The translations under genes were made by a program, and so were the position numbers. Source: Spirilliplanes yamanashiensis (GTDB lineage: Bacteria; Actinomycetota; Actinomycetes; Mycobacteriales; Micromonosporaceae). From it: DNA of 64,000 bases. Positions 1 through 8,001 of this stretch are shown here, piece by piece; the stretch's first letter is position 1, and each line of letters starts with the position of its first letter. The notes under the pieces were generated by a model. It was given only the letters and a program-made list of their open reading frames with translations. It was not told the origin of the DNA and did no database searches. Location: the NCBI RefSeq assembly GCF_016863475.1, contig NZ_BOOY01000036.1, forward strand, positions 248,001 through 312,000, read 5' to 3'.

Positions 1-376
1 ACCGGCGGGCCAGCTCGGCGACGGCCGCGTCGGTGGCCTCGGCGTGCGGGGTGCCCGCGGGCAGCCCGGCCAGCTCCTCCGGGTGGTCCTCGACGGCGTC
101 GTGCAGCAGCGCGGCGACGATCACGTCGACGTCGCGCACCCCGTAGTAGCTGATGATCCGCACCGCGACCCGGAGCAGGTGGTTCAGGTACGGCTCGCGG
201 GTGCGGCGGTCGGCGGCGTGCAGCTCGGCGGCCAGCTCGCGCGCGGACCGCAGCACGGGCTGCGCGTCGGCCGGGAAGGAGCGGATCTCCAGTTCCAGGC
301 GGTCGCGCAGCCCGGGCTCGCCGTACGCCTCGGTGATCGCGTGCAGCGGCATGGTGAGCAGCGTCGTGGCGGCCAT
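1..376 (-). CDS. RelA/SpoT-type HD-domain phosphohydrolase, 3' end missing
   Basis: The gene runs off the left edge of the window, so only about the first 125 residues are visible. Near residues 64-97 it reads PYLNHLLRVA, then HDAVED, the metal-binding HD signature of RelA/SpoT-like and MESH1-type hydrolases. Such enzymes usually hydrolyse (p)ppGpp or related nucleotides. No synthetase part is visible, and the short N-terminus suggests a small stand-alone hydrolase (inference). The chosen ATG at 376 has no ribosome binding site but follows a TATA-like box at 385-390, so the mRNA may be leaderless. A second ATG eight codons in is an alternative start. Confidence 0.7.
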   Translation of the reverse strand, partial: MAATTLLTMPLHAITEAYGEPGLRDRLELEIRSFPADAQPVLRSARELAAELHAADRRTREPYLNHLLRVAVRIISYYGVRDVDVIVAALLHDAVEDHPEELAGLPAGTPHAEATDAAVAELARR

Positions 377-423
377 GCCGATCACATATACCCGATCGGC
401 GTACCGGCCGGGTCACGGTCGGC

Positions 424-1362
424 TCAGTCCGCGGTCCGGCCCGCGGGGACGGCGTCCCGCGTGGCGGCGTCCTGCGGCGGGGCGACGGGCTCGGCGTGCT
501 GGTCGGCGGCGCGGCCGGCCGGGCGGGGGGAGGGGCGTCCGCCGCGGCGGATGGCGCCCAGCGACGCGTGCCGCAGCGACCACGGCTCGGCGTGCGCCCC
601 GCGGCGGGGGACGGCGGCGCCGTCGGTGAACTCCTCCTCCGTCATCGCCTGCAGCGCGCTGAACGCCACGCCGATGAGCACGGCGGCGGTGACGAGCGTG
701 ATGGGGACGATGAGCAGCAGCGGGCGGATGCCGTCCACGGCCATGTCGACCTCGTCGGCCATCTCGACGCTCATCGCGGCCATGCCGGTGTAGTGCATGC
801 CGCACACCGCGACGCCCATCACGGCGGCCGCGCCGAGGATCGGCAGCCAGCCCTTCACGTAGACGGTGCACCACAGGGCGACGGTCGAGGCGACGACGGC
901 GATCACGGCGGACGCGGCGACCAGCGCCGCGTCGTAGTGGATCTCCCCGCCGACGTGCATCGCGGCCATGCCGGTGTAGTGCATGGCGAGCACCCCGGTG
1001 CCGGTGAACGCGCCGCCGGCGAGCAGCTTCCAGGGGGTGCGGGGCCCGTGGCCGACGAAGACGAGTCCGATGCCGACGGTGACGACCGCCATGCCCATGC
1101 TGAACAGGGTGAGCGGCAGGTCGTAGCGGACGGGGCTGTCCGGGACGTCGAAGCCCAGCATGGCCGTGAAGTGCATGAGCCAGATGCCGGCGCCGCCGAT
1201 GGCGAACGCGGCGATGATCAGCCAGCGGGTGCGGCGGTGCCGGGTCTGCGCGGCGCGGGCGCGCTGGGTGCACAGCAGGCCGAGCAGCGAGCCGAGGAAC
1301 GCCAGCAGGTACGCGGCGACCGGGTTGAACGCACCGTACGTGAAATGGTGGACCTCGGCCAC
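424..1362 (-). CDS. MHYT-domain integral membrane sensor
   Basis: 312-residue polytopic protein. MHYT-type motifs lie at residues 63-66 (MHFT), 127-130 and 189-192 (MHYT), each at the end of a hydrophobic segment, giving the roughly seven-helix architecture of the MHYT family. That family is proposed to bind a metal, possibly copper, and to sense O2, CO or NO. The hydrophilic tail of about 70 residues carries no GGDEF, EAL or kinase domain, so any output must be through another protein. I chose the GTG at 1362 because AGGTG lies just upstream and the protein then starts at the first helix; the longer reading adds a basic, non-homologous leader. Confidence 0.85.
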   Translation of the reverse strand: MAEVHHFTYGAFNPVAAYLLAFLGSLLGLLCTQRARAAQTRHRRTRWLIIAAFAIGGAGIWLMHFTAMLGFDVPDSPVRYDLPLTLFSMGMAVVTVGIGLVFVGHGPRTPWKLLAGGAFTGTGVLAMHYTGMAAMHVGGEIHYDAALVAASAVIAVVASTVALWCTVYVKGWLPILGAAAVMGVAVCGMHYTGMAAMSVEMADEVDMAVDGIRPLLLIVPITLVTAAVLIGVAFSALQAMTEEEFTDGAAVPRRGAHAEPWSLRHASLGAIRRGGRPSPRPAGRAADQHAEPVAPPQDAATRDAVPAGRTAD

Positions 1363-1607
1363 GTGGGGACACCTCGCGAACGTTGTTCTCTTCCGGCCCG
1401 ATTGCTGCCGGTTCCGTCGCAAGCATCTAGCCACGTGCATGTCCGTCGGCATCGCACAACGTGTGCGTGCGGTCACGCATAAAGAAGCCGGGGTCGTCGT
1501 CGCGGATTCTTCCGTCGGGGAGGACGAAGAGATCGGCGAGGACGACCCCGGTGCCGGATCGGAGGCGGGCCGCTGGCCGCTCCGGGGGGACGGGTCTTGC
1601 GGGGGAT

Positions 1608-1621
1608 TAGGGCGAGCCCTA
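1608..1621. repeat. Short perfect inverted repeat at the end of the GPGG gene
   Basis: TAGGGC-GA-GCCCTA, 6-bp arms with a 2-nt centre, overlaps the stop codon of the 47-residue gene. It could be a weak terminator or a protein site. No T-run follows. The rest of 1363-1607 has no gene I can support. Confidence 0.3.
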
Positions 1622-1762
1622 GCTGAAGATGCTCACACCACCCGGGCCGACGAGCAGGCCCACGATGATGAGGACGACGCCCCACAGAATCTGACGACGG
1701 AACAGGGCGAGAACGCCGGCGACGACCAGGATGACTGCCAGGATCCAGAGAAGTGTGCTCAT
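1619..1762 (-). CDS. GPGG-motif small membrane protein
   Basis: A 47-residue protein starting MSTLLWILAV and ending GPGGVSIFS. It has two hydrophobic stretches (about residues 4-20 and 26-39) joined by a short FRRQ turn, with the Gly-Pro-Gly-Gly motif at residues 39-42. This matches the small actinobacterial family named after that motif; its function is unknown. ATG at 1762; a purine-rich GAGGGAGCGGG lies rather far upstream. It stands downstream of a strong terminator, so it is probably transcribed alone. Confidence 0.8.
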   Translation of the reverse strand: MSTLLWILAVILVVAGVLALFRRQILWGVVLIIVGLLVGPGGVSIFS

Positions 1763-1808
1763 GACTGATCGAATACCCGCTCCCTCGAGAGTGGAAACCA
1801 GATCGACA

Positions 1809-1841
1809 GAGGCCCCTGTCCGCGCTGCGGACAGGGGCCTC
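1809..1841 (-). terminator. Strong intrinsic-type hairpin after the phosphoesterase operon
   Basis: Perfect 15-bp stem (GAGGCCCCTGTCCGC and its complement) with a 3-nt loop, 21 nt beyond the phosphoesterase stop codon. It lies between that gene and the GPGG gene on the same strand and should end the three-gene operon. No U-tract, as is common in actinomycetes. Confidence 0.8.
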
Positions 1842-1862
1842 GACGGTGCTCGATGCGGCCGG

Positions 1863-2618
1863 TCAGTGCCGGCCCACCAGCACCGACGCGTCCACCGGGT
1901 GGCTGTCGGCGGCCAGGTGGTAGACGTTGTACGCCTGCTTGATCACCGGGTGCGCGACGTTGCGCACGCGCACCCCGCCGGGCGTCATCCCGCGTTCCGT
2001 GCCGGCGTGCGCGTGCCCGTGCAGGGCCAGCGCCGTGGGCGCGGAGTCGATCGCCTGGCCGAGCTGGTAGCAGCCCAGGAACGGGTAGATCTCCAGCGGC
2101 TCGCCGACGAGCGTGTCCGGCACCGGCGCGTAGTGCGTCAGCGCGACCCGCACGTCGCAGTCCAGCGAGCGCAGTGCCGCACCGAGCCGCTCGGCGATGG
2201 CCTCGGTGTGCCCGACGAACGCCTTCATCTCCGGCTCGCCGAAGTTGCTGGCGCACCGGCCGGCGAACCCGCCGCCGAAACCCTTCACGCCCGCCACGCC
2301 CAGCCGGGTGCCGCCGATCGTCAGCACCGTCGACGTGCCCTCCAGCACCGTGATGCCGGCGCCCTCCAGCACCTCGACGACCTGTGGCGCCTGGTTGCAC
2401 TGGTGGTCGTGGTTGCCGAGCACGGTCACCACGGGCACCCCGAGGTCACCGAACTCACTGGCCACGCACTTCGCCTCCTCGGCGGTGCCGTGCCGGGTCA
2501 GGTCCCCGGCCAGCAGCAGCACGTCGGCCACGTCGGGCAGCTGTTCGAGTGCGGGCCGGTACCGGCCCACCACGTCCTTGTCCACGTGGACGTCGCCCAC
2601 GGCGGCGATCCTGATCAC
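1863..2618 (-). CDS. Calcineurin-like metallophosphoesterase
   Basis: 251 residues with the full metallophosphoesterase motif set: GDVHVD near the N-terminus, GDLTRHG, GNHDHQ and HGHAH near residue 215. These bind two metal ions in phosphoesterases acting on nucleotides, phosphoproteins or phospholipids; the substrate cannot be read from sequence. The GTG start at 2618 overlaps the stop of the BON-like gene by 4 nt (GTGA), so the two are translationally coupled. Third gene of the operon starting at 3515. Codons upstream of 2618 in this frame are a shadow of the BON-like gene. Confidence 0.88.
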   Translation of the reverse strand: MIRIAAVGDVHVDKDVVGRYRPALEQLPDVADVLLLAGDLTRHGTAEEAKCVASEFGDLGVPVVTVLGNHDHQCNQAPQVVEVLEGAGITVLEGTSTVLTIGGTRLGVAGVKGFGGGFAGRCASNFGEPEMKAFVGHTEAIAERLGAALRSLDCDVRVALTHYAPVPDTLVGEPLEIYPFLGCYQLGQAIDSAPTALALHGHAHAGTERGMTPGGVRVRNVAHPVIKQAYNVYHLAADSHPVDASVLVGRH

Positions 2619-2863
2619 GACAGCTCCTCCACCTCGCTGGGCGCCTGGGCGCGGATGATCCCGATGTCGCAGGTGACCGGCACGCCGGGCACCAGTTCGC
2701 GGACCCGCCGCACGACCTCGTCGCGCCGGTGCTCGCTCTCCACCTCGCCGCACAGGATCAGCGCGTGCTCGCGCCGCACCACCGTGATGCCCTGCTCGGC
2801 GATGTCGACGTCCTCGGTCAGCACCCGTTGGATCTCGGCTTCGGTGTATTCGTCCACGGTCAT
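2615..2863 (-). CDS. Small BON-like domain protein
   Basis: 82 residues. The middle (VVRREHALILCGEVESEHRR) and what follows resemble a single BON-type alpha/beta repeat: a strand ending in G-x-V, then a helix with paired arginines, then a second strand. BON domains often bind phospholipid or other ligands, but here there is no signal peptide, so a cytoplasmic regulatory role is more likely (inference). ATG at 2863 is preceded by GGAAGG about 10 nt upstream. Coupled to the phosphoesterase downstream and 37 nt after the nucleotidyltransferase. Assignment to BON is by pattern only. Confidence 0.65.
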   Translation of the reverse strand: MTVDEYTEAEIQRVLTEDVDIAEQGITVVRREHALILCGEVESEHRRDEVVRRVRELVPGVPVTCDIGIIRAQAPSEVEELS

Positions 2864-2900
2864 GCGTCAACCACCTTCCGTTCGGCAGCGGCGACCCCCG

Positions 2901-3515
2901 TCAGGCCGCCACCTCGTGGTCCTTGTGGGTGCGGCCGTCGTCGGCGCCCTCGCCCTGCTGGTCCAGCGGGACCACGTCCAGCCGGTCGAGCAGGATCAGG
3001 AACGTCTCGGCGTACGGCGAGTGCGCGGTCTCCCGGCGCACCCGGGCCCAGTCGATCTGCTCCCGCAGGGAACGCGCCACCGGCAGCCCGCGGGCGAAGT
3101 CGCAGTAGTGCTGGGTGAAGCTGAGCAGCTTGTGCACCATCAGCTGGGTCGCGGACAGCACCGGCATGTGGATGGCCTCGACCGGCCGCATGACGGTGTC
3201 CTCGAACGTCTCGTCCGTCACGGGCGTCTCGACCGGGCGGTAGATCAGGTCCACCATCCGGCCGCTGTCGAACACCTTCACCAGCCAGTCCTCCGGCGGC
3301 TGCTCGGCCTCGAAGCCCACGGCTCCCAACTCCTCCAGGGCGCGTTCCTTGTCCTGCTCCCGGATGAGGAAGTCGACGTCGTGGTCGCTGGAGTGGCCAC
3401 CGTGGGCGTACACGGCGAAGCTGCCGCCCAGCGCGAAGGGGATGTCGGCCTGCTTCAGCGTCGCGGCCACCCGCTTCAACGTGTTGACCAGGCCTTCGTC
3501 GACCCGATGCGGCAT
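2901..3515 (-). CDS. Nucleotidyltransferase-fold protein (MNT/AbiEii-like)
   Basis: 204 residues. GGSFAVYAHG followed by HDVDFLI near residues 30-50 is the GGS...DxD signature of the polymerase-beta nucleotidyltransferase superfamily. The rest resembles 'nucleotidyl transferase' proteins of unknown substrate found across actinobacteria. Such enzymes can modify RNA, protein or small molecules, and some are toxins, but no toxin-antitoxin partner is adjacent. The ATG at 3515 is chosen for the GGGAGG 7 nt upstream rather than the upstream in-frame ATG at 3560. First gene of the operon with the BON-like and phosphoesterase genes. Confidence 0.8.
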   Translation of the reverse strand: MPHRVDEGLVNTLKRVAATLKQADIPFALGGSFAVYAHGGHSSDHDVDFLIREQDKERALEELGAVGFEAEQPPEDWLVKVFDSGRMVDLIYRPVETPVTDETFEDTVMRPVEAIHMPVLSATQLMVHKLLSFTQHYCDFARGLPVARSLREQIDWARVRRETAHSPYAETFLILLDRLDVVPLDQQGEGADDGRTHKDHEVAA

Positions 3516-3629
3516 GTCAGAGCCTCCCGTGCGTCGGCGTGTCAGGCAGATGGGAGGCATACCCCCCGGCTCCCGGTCTCACACTCCGTCACAGCGGGCA
3601 CATGCGCGCCCGCGCTACCGTCGACAGGT

Positions 3630-4373
3630 ATGTCGTCCGTGCCGGTCGTCCAGCCGTCCCCCCGTCGCCTCCGCACCGTCGCCCTGATCGGGATCGACGG
3701 GTCCGGCAAGACCACCCAGGCCCGCCTGCTCGCCGCTGAGCTGAGCCGCTCGGGACTGCCCGCCACGTACCACCAGAACGCCGGCGGCCGCCGCTGGTTC
3801 GGCCGGCTCGCCGAGCGCTTCGGCCGCGACGACGCCCAGGACCTGCTGGGCCGCCGCCTGATGCTGCTGGTCGAGTCGGTGCTGCGCTGGCTGGCCATCG
3901 CCCGCGCCCTGCTGCGCCGGGTCCGCTCCGGCGACGTCGCCGTCATGGACCGCTACGCGGCGTGCCAATACGCCAGCCTGCGCGCCCGTGGCCGCGGCCG
4001 GGCGGGCGAGCGGCTGGCCCGGGTGGCGTACAGCGTCTTCCCCCGCCCCGACGTGACGTTCCTGCTGGCCGTCCGCCCCGAGGTGGCGTGGCAGCGGGTC
4101 GAGACGCGCGGCTACGACCACGAGGACCTCGGCGACCTGCGCGCCGCCGACGCCGCCTACCGCGACCTGCCCGAACACGCCCACGTGGTCGTGGTGGACG
4201 CGAACGGCACCCTGGACGAGGTCGCGGCCGCGATCCGCGGCCACCTGGCGGCGTACCTGCCCGCCGCCCAGCCGCTGCCCCGCCAGCGCCCCGCCGTGAG
4301 CGGCGTCCTGGCGGCCCCGGCCCTGGCCGACTACGCCTCGGCCGTCACCCCACTCGCCCAGGCGGCCGCCTGA
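3630..4373 (+). CDS. Thymidylate-kinase-like P-loop nucleotide kinase
   Basis: 247 residues. Walker A GIDGSGKT at residues 21-28, the DRY motif at 107-109 that in dTMP kinases contacts the nucleotide, and an arginine-bearing lid region later. Family knowledge: phosphorylation of dTMP to dTDP. The last 35 or so residues are a low-complexity Pro/Ala tail beyond the usual kinase fold, so it may be a dTMP-kinase paralogue rather than the housekeeping enzyme. ATG at 3630 has no Shine-Dalgarno; TACCGT ends 8 nt upstream, so the mRNA is probably leaderless. The end overlaps the convergent membrane gene by 43 nt. Confidence 0.82.
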   Translation: MSSVPVVQPSPRRLRTVALIGIDGSGKTTQARLLAAELSRSGLPATYHQNAGGRRWFGRLAERFGRDDAQDLLGRRLMLLVESVLRWLAIARALLRRVRSGDVAVMDRYAACQYASLRARGRGRAGERLARVAYSVFPRPDVTFLLAVRPEVAWQRVETRGYDHEDLGDLRAADAAYRDLPEHAHVVVVDANGTLDEVAAAIRGHLAAYLPAAQPLPRQRPAVSGVLAAPALADYASAVTPLAQAAA

Positions 4374-4849
4374 GCGCGTTCCAGCACGCGGATGTGCCGC
4401 AGCGCCACCAGCAGCGGCACGACTCCCAGCACGCCGAACGAGATGTCGATGAGCTGCCACCCGAACGGGATGCCGCGCACCGGCCCGGCGACGAGCGCGA
4501 GCGGCACGACGGCGGCGCAGGCGATGACGCCGAACTGCACCACCCACACGTTGCGCACCGGGTCGCGCAGCGGGCCCCAGAAGGCGACGGCGATGACCAG
4601 GTGGGCGAACGCCAGCCAGTCGGTGCCGTAGGCGATGAACGGGTACGCCTCGCCGGTCGCGGCGAGCCCGGCGTGCACCCGGTCGACCCAGGCGACCAGC
4701 CCGCCCGGGGCGGGCAGGTCGTGCAGCACGGCGGCCAGCAGCCGGGTCTCGGCCACGAGCGGGAAGGCGGTGACGCCGCTGACCACCAGGCCGGCGACGA
4801 CGATCAGCAGGCAGCCCCGGACGATGCGGAGCCGGCGGTCGGCGTTCAT
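4331..4849 (-). CDS. Four-helix conserved membrane protein of unknown function
   Basis: 172 residues with about four hydrophobic segments (near residues 12-30, 70-90, 100-125, 135-155) and no catalytic motif I recognise. It begins MNADRRLRIVRG, a positive-inside start. I chose ATG 4849 because a TAGCGT box ends exactly 7 nt upstream, the leaderless arrangement; the longer in-frame reading adds only an arginine-rich stretch. The C-terminal coding sequence overlaps the convergent kinase gene by 43 nt, so the two transcripts are antisense to each other at their ends. Confidence 0.75.
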   Translation of the reverse strand: MNADRRLRIVRGCLLIVVAGLVVSGVTAFPLVAETRLLAAVLHDLPAPGGLVAWVDRVHAGLAATGEAYPFIAYGTDWLAFAHLVIAVAFWGPLRDPVRNVWVVQFGVIACAAVVPLALVAGPVRGIPFGWQLIDISFGVLGVVPLLVALRHIRVLERAQAAAWASGVTAEA

Positions 4850-4856
4850 GATCAGC

Positions 4857-4862
4857 ACGCTA
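4857..4862 (-). promoter_or_regulatory. -10 box TAGCGT for leaderless mRNA of the membrane gene
   Basis: TAGCGT, 7 nt, then ATG. The gap puts the transcription start on or next to the start codon. No ribosome binding site is present. Confidence 0.6.
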
Positions 4863-4912
4863 GGCGCGCGCGGTGGGCGGCCGCTGCCCCGCACACCGCA
4901 TCTGCACGGGAT

Positions 4913-5548
4913 CTACACCGGGACGCGGGCGCCCGTCACGGAGGTGGCCGCGTCGCTCACCAGGAATGCGATGACGTCGGCGATGCGGGCCGGGTCGGTC
5001 CACCGGGACGGGTCGGCGCCGGGCTGGGCGGCCCGGTTGGCGGGGGTGTCGATGGTGCCGGGGACGACGGTGTTGCAGCGCACGCCCGAGGCGCGGTACT
5101 CGACGGCGACGGCGTCGGCGAACGCCAGCAGTGCCGCCTTGGCCGTCACGTACCCGGCGGCGCCGGCGAACGGGTGCAGCGCGGCCCGCGACGAGACGCA
5201 CACCACGGCGCCACCGCCGGCCGCCGTCAGGTGCGGCAGGGCCGCGGCCGTGACCAGGTACGTCGGGCGCAGGTTGAGCCGCAGCATCGCCTCGAAGTCG
5301 GCGACCGGCGTCTCGTGGACCAGCCCGCCCATGGCGAACCCGCCGACGAGGTTGACGGCGGCGCGCAGCGGCGCGGCCGGGTCGGCGGCGGCCGTGGCGA
5401 CCGCCGCTGTGACGGCCGTCTCGTCGGTGAGGTCGGTCTCCGACCGGGTGGGCGCGACCACCCGCCAGCCGCCGGCGGTGAGGGCGGCGGAGACGGCCGG
5501 GCCGAGGCCGCCGGAGCCGCCGGTGAGGAAGACCGTTCGCCCTGTCAT
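4913..5548 (-). CDS. Short-chain dehydrogenase/reductase (SDR)
   Basis: 211 residues with the classical SDR layout: TGGSGGLG cofactor motif near residue 10, NLVGG in place of NNAG near 85, catalytic Ser in VCVSSR, and YVTAK carrying the catalytic Tyr and Lys. It uses NAD(P)(H); the substrate cannot be predicted. Slightly short for an SDR and ends soon after the PGTIDT region. The ATG at 5548 is preferred over a GTG three codons upstream because TAGCGT lies exactly 7 nt before it, and the GTG is inside that box. Confidence 0.85.
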   Translation of the reverse strand: MTGRTVFLTGGSGGLGPAVSAALTAGGWRVVAPTRSETDLTDETAVTAAVATAAADPAAPLRAAVNLVGGFAMGGLVHETPVADFEAMLRLNLRPTYLVTAAALPHLTAAGGGAVVCVSSRAALHPFAGAAGYVTAKAALLAFADAVAVEYRASGVRCNTVVPGTIDTPANRAAQPGADPSRWTDPARIADVIAFLVSDAATSVTGARVPV

Positions 5549-5555
5549 GCGGATC

Positions 5556-5561
5556 ACGCTA
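5556..5561 (-). promoter_or_regulatory. -10 box TAGCGT for leaderless SDR mRNA
   Basis: The same TAGCGT-N7-ATG arrangement as the neighbouring gene at 4849. It decides the start codon of the SDR gene. Confidence 0.6.
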
Positions 5562-5953
5562 GCGGAGTGACCGTTCTCACCGTTGGGCGGAGGACTTCAG
5601 GGCAATAACAACCTGTCGATGCTGCGAGTGAACCCCGGACGCCACGGACCCGTAGTGGGTAGTGACGCGCATCGCAGGAATGGGACGGGGTCGCGTCGCC
5701 GTTGACGACGAGGGGTCGAGCGTTGGCATCGAATCGCCTGGAAGTGCAATCGCCGCATGGGACATCCGACCAGGGGTACGACTCCGAATCCCCGTACGAG
5801 GGAGCGGTTCAGGAAGTACCCACTCCGCTCTCAGCCGGCACTCAGGCAATCGTGACACTTTCGACCCACCAGCCGGAATCAGTGCGAGCCGCCATCTGTT
5901 GTGCAGATGTCGGCGGTGCGAGGCAGAGGCTGCGGACGGCACGGGGAGGGCTG
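5562..5953 (+). promoter_or_regulatory. Long leader region of the sigma-factor gene with a hairpin
   Basis: About 390 nt without a credible gene separate the SDR start from the sigma-factor start. The only structure I see is a hairpin at 5888-5914: CATCTG-TTGTG-CAGATG extended by four more pairs after one mismatch, 39 nt before the ATG. The promoter must lie in this region, but no clear -35/-10 pair stands out. Confidence 0.45.
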
Positions 5954-6958
5954 ATGAACTCAGGGACGGCCCGGAGCAAGGTGAAGAAGGGCAACAACGA
6001 GGGGATCGTGGGCAACGTGGAGACCAACATGGTGATGCGCACCGACGAGGTCGCCGAGGAGCGTGACCTGGTCGGCGTCTACCTGCACGAGATCTCCCGG
6101 ACGCCGTTGCTGGACGCCGCCAAGGAGGTCGATCTCTCCAAGGCGATCGAGGCCGGGCTGTACGCGGAGCACCTCCTCGACACGGGTGAGGCGCGGCGCG
6201 GGGTGAGCCGGGAGGAGCTGGAGCGGCTGGTCGTCGAGGGCGAGCGGGCCAAGGACCTGTTCATCCGGGCGAACCTGCGGCTGGTGGTGTCGATCGCGCG
6301 GCGGTACGTGCGGTCCGGCATGCCGATGCTCGACCTGATCCAGGAGGGCAACACCGGCCTGGTGCGCGCCGTCGAGAAGTTCGACTACGAGCGTGGCTAC
6401 AAGTTCTCGACGTACGCGACGTGGTGGATCCGCCAGGCGATCAGCCGGGCGATCGCGCAGCAGGAGCGCACCGTGCGCCTGCCCGTGCACCTCGTCGAGG
6501 ACGTCAACCGGATGCGCAACGTCACCCGTCAGCTGGTGCGCGAGCTCGGCACGGACCCGGAGCCGGCGCAGATCGCCGCCGCGCTCGGCGTGACCGTGGA
6601 GCGCGTCACCGAGCTGGTGCGCTGGTCGCAGGACACCGTGTCGCTGGACACGCCGGTCGGCGACGACGGCGACACCAACCTGGGTGACCTGGTCGCCGAC
6701 AGCGACGCCCCCTCGCCGGAGGAGATCGTCCTCACGGCGCTGGAGCGGCAGCGCATCGAGGGCCTGCTGAACCACCTGGACGACCGGTCGGCCGGCATCA
6801 TGCGTGCCCGGTACGGCCTGGAGGACGGCCGCGAGCACTCCCTCACGGAGGTCGCCTCGCGGTTCTCGCTCTCGCGTGAGCGGATCCGGCAGCTGGAGAT
6901 CCAGGCGCTGGGCCGGCTGCGGGAGCTGGCGCGGGCCGAGGGGATGCAGGCCGCGTAA
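5954..6958 (+). CDS. Group-2 (principal-like) sigma-70 factor
   Basis: 334 residues. Region 1.2 starts near residue 35 ([11 protein letters not shown]), region 2 has [33 protein letters not shown] and the following helix, and region 4 ends [19 protein letters not shown]. The long acidic region 1.1 of the housekeeping HrdB/SigA is absent, so this is a SigB/HrdD-like stress or developmental sigma factor. ATG 5954 has GGGGAGGG just upstream; the in-frame reading from 5702 is leader, not protein. It is monocistronic, ending at a strong bidirectional terminator. Confidence 0.92.
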   Translation: MNSGTARSKVKKGNNEGIVGNVETNMVMRTDEVAEERDLVGVYLHEISRTPLLDAAKEVDLSKAIEAGLYAEHLLDTGEARRGVSREELERLVVEGERAKDLFIRANLRLVVSIARRYVRSGMPMLDLIQEGNTGLVRAVEKFDYERGYKFSTYATWWIRQAISRAIAQQERTVRLPVHLVEDVNRMRNVTRQLVRELGTDPEPAQIAAALGVTVERVTELVRWSQDTVSLDTPVGDDGDTNLGDLVADSDAPSPEEIVLTALERQRIEGLLNHLDDRSAGIMRARYGLEDGREHSLTEVASRFSLSRERIRQLEIQALGRLRELARAEGMQAA

Positions 6959-6972
6959 CGAGGGGATACAGG

Positions 6973-7002
6973 GAAGGGGCCGCCCGGCTGGGCGGCCCCT
7001 TC
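6973..7002. terminator. Bidirectional terminator between sigma factor and NlpC/P60 gene
   Basis: 13-bp perfect stem (GAAGGGGCCGCCC) with a GGCT loop, followed on the + side by CTTTCGT. It lies between two convergent genes and can serve both. Confidence 0.85.
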
Positions 7003-7018
7003 CTTTCGTGCGTGCGGG

Positions 7019-7981
7019 TCAGCGCACCCGGCCGTAGCCCATCGGCGCCATGATGTTGATGGACCGCTTCGCCACCCGGGTGCCGGTGCGGGGGGCGTCG
7101 ATGACCATGTTGTCGCCGACGTAGATGCCGACGTGCCCGAGGGAGCGGTAGAAGACCAGGTCGCCCGGCTTGAGCTGCGAGCGGCTGATCCGCGCTGTCG
7201 CGTTGTACTGCATGGCCGCGTTGTGCGGCAGAGACTTCCCGGCCGCCGCCCAGGCTTTCATCATCAGCCCGGAGCAGTCGTAGCCCGAGGAGCTGGCGCC
7301 ACCCCACTTGTACGGGGTGCCGATCGCGTTGTAAGCGAACCGCACCGCGACGCCGGCCTTGCCGGAGATGTTGGGGATCTTGCCGGTGTAGCCGCCGGTG
7401 TCGGGCTCCTCCGCGGAGCCGTACAGCTGGCGGCGCAGCTCCAGCAGCTTCTTGACGTCCGCCTCGATGACCTTCCTGCGGGCGTCCAGTTCCTTCTTCT
7501 GCGCGTCCTGCCGCTGGCGGGCGGTGTGCAGCTTCGCCTGTTCGTCGAGGAACTTGGCGTTGGTGACGTTGAACGCCTCGACCGTGCGCTGCCGGTTGCG
7601 CGACAGCTGCTGCAGGTAGGCCAGCCGGTCGATGACGTCGCCGCCGCCGTTGAGCAGGGCGGTCGCGGCGCTGATGTTGCCCTGCTTGTACGCCTGGGCG
7701 GCGAGGACGCCGACCTCGACGCCGGCGGCGTCGAGCTGCGCACGGACAGGGGCGAGGGCCTTGTCGACCTTGGCCTCGGCGGCCTTGGTCGCCTTGATCT
7801 CCTCGTTGAGCTTGTTGTAGGACTCGGTGAGGTCCTCGAGCTGCTCGGAGTCCTTCTCGATCTTCTTGGTGAGCTCGGCCTTGGAGGGCTCGGCGTACGC
7901 CGCGGTCGTGGTCGTGCCCGTGACCGCGAGGGCCACGAGGGCGACCAGCAGGACGCGCAGACGTGTCCTGGCAGGGGACAA
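7019..7981 (-). CDS. Secreted NlpC/P60 (C40) peptidoglycan endopeptidase
   Basis: 320 residues. A signal peptide covers about residues 1-30 (AYA cleavage), then a coiled coil at about 33-185, then an NlpC/P60 domain from about 205. Catalytic Cys236 (YDCSGL) and His283 (GHVGIYVG) are visible, with Asp295 a candidate third residue. It resembles RipA/RipC-type hydrolases, whose coiled coil restrains the catalytic domain or docks to FtsX-like partners. TTG start at 7981 with AAAGG 7 nt upstream. It is preceded by a c-di-AMP riboswitch, so expression should respond to that messenger. Confidence 0.93.
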   Translation of the reverse strand: MSPARTRLRVLLVALVALAVTGTTTTAAYAEPSKAELTKKIEKDSEQLEDLTESYNKLNEEIKATKAAEAKVDKALAPVRAQLDAAGVEVGVLAAQAYKQGNISAATALLNGGGDVIDRLAYLQQLSRNRQRTVEAFNVTNAKFLDEQAKLHTARQRQDAQKKELDARRKVIEADVKKLLELRRQLYGSAEEPDTGGYTGKIPNISGKAGVAVRFAYNAIGTPYKWGGASSSGYDCSGLMMKAWAAAGKSLPHNAAMQYNATARISRSQLKPGDLVFYRSLGHVGIYVGDNMVIDAPRTGTRVAKRSINIMAPMGYGRVR

Positions 7982-8001
7982 CGGGGTGCCTTTCTCCCGT
8001 G

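Noticed and set aside
1470-1500. Resemblance of GGTCACGCATAAAG to the start of a c-di-GMP riboswitch
   Set aside because: Only the first block matches; the other conserved blocks and helices are missing, and no gene follows on that strand.
1473-1685. 70-codon frame on the minus strand between the MHYT and GPGG genes
   Set aside because: Arg/Pro-rich composition typical of shadow frames and overlapping the real GPGG gene.
1731-3629. N-terminal 630 codons of the frame containing the thymidylate-kinase-like gene
   Set aside because: Antisense to the phosphoesterase and nucleotidyltransferase genes; the real kinase begins at 3630.
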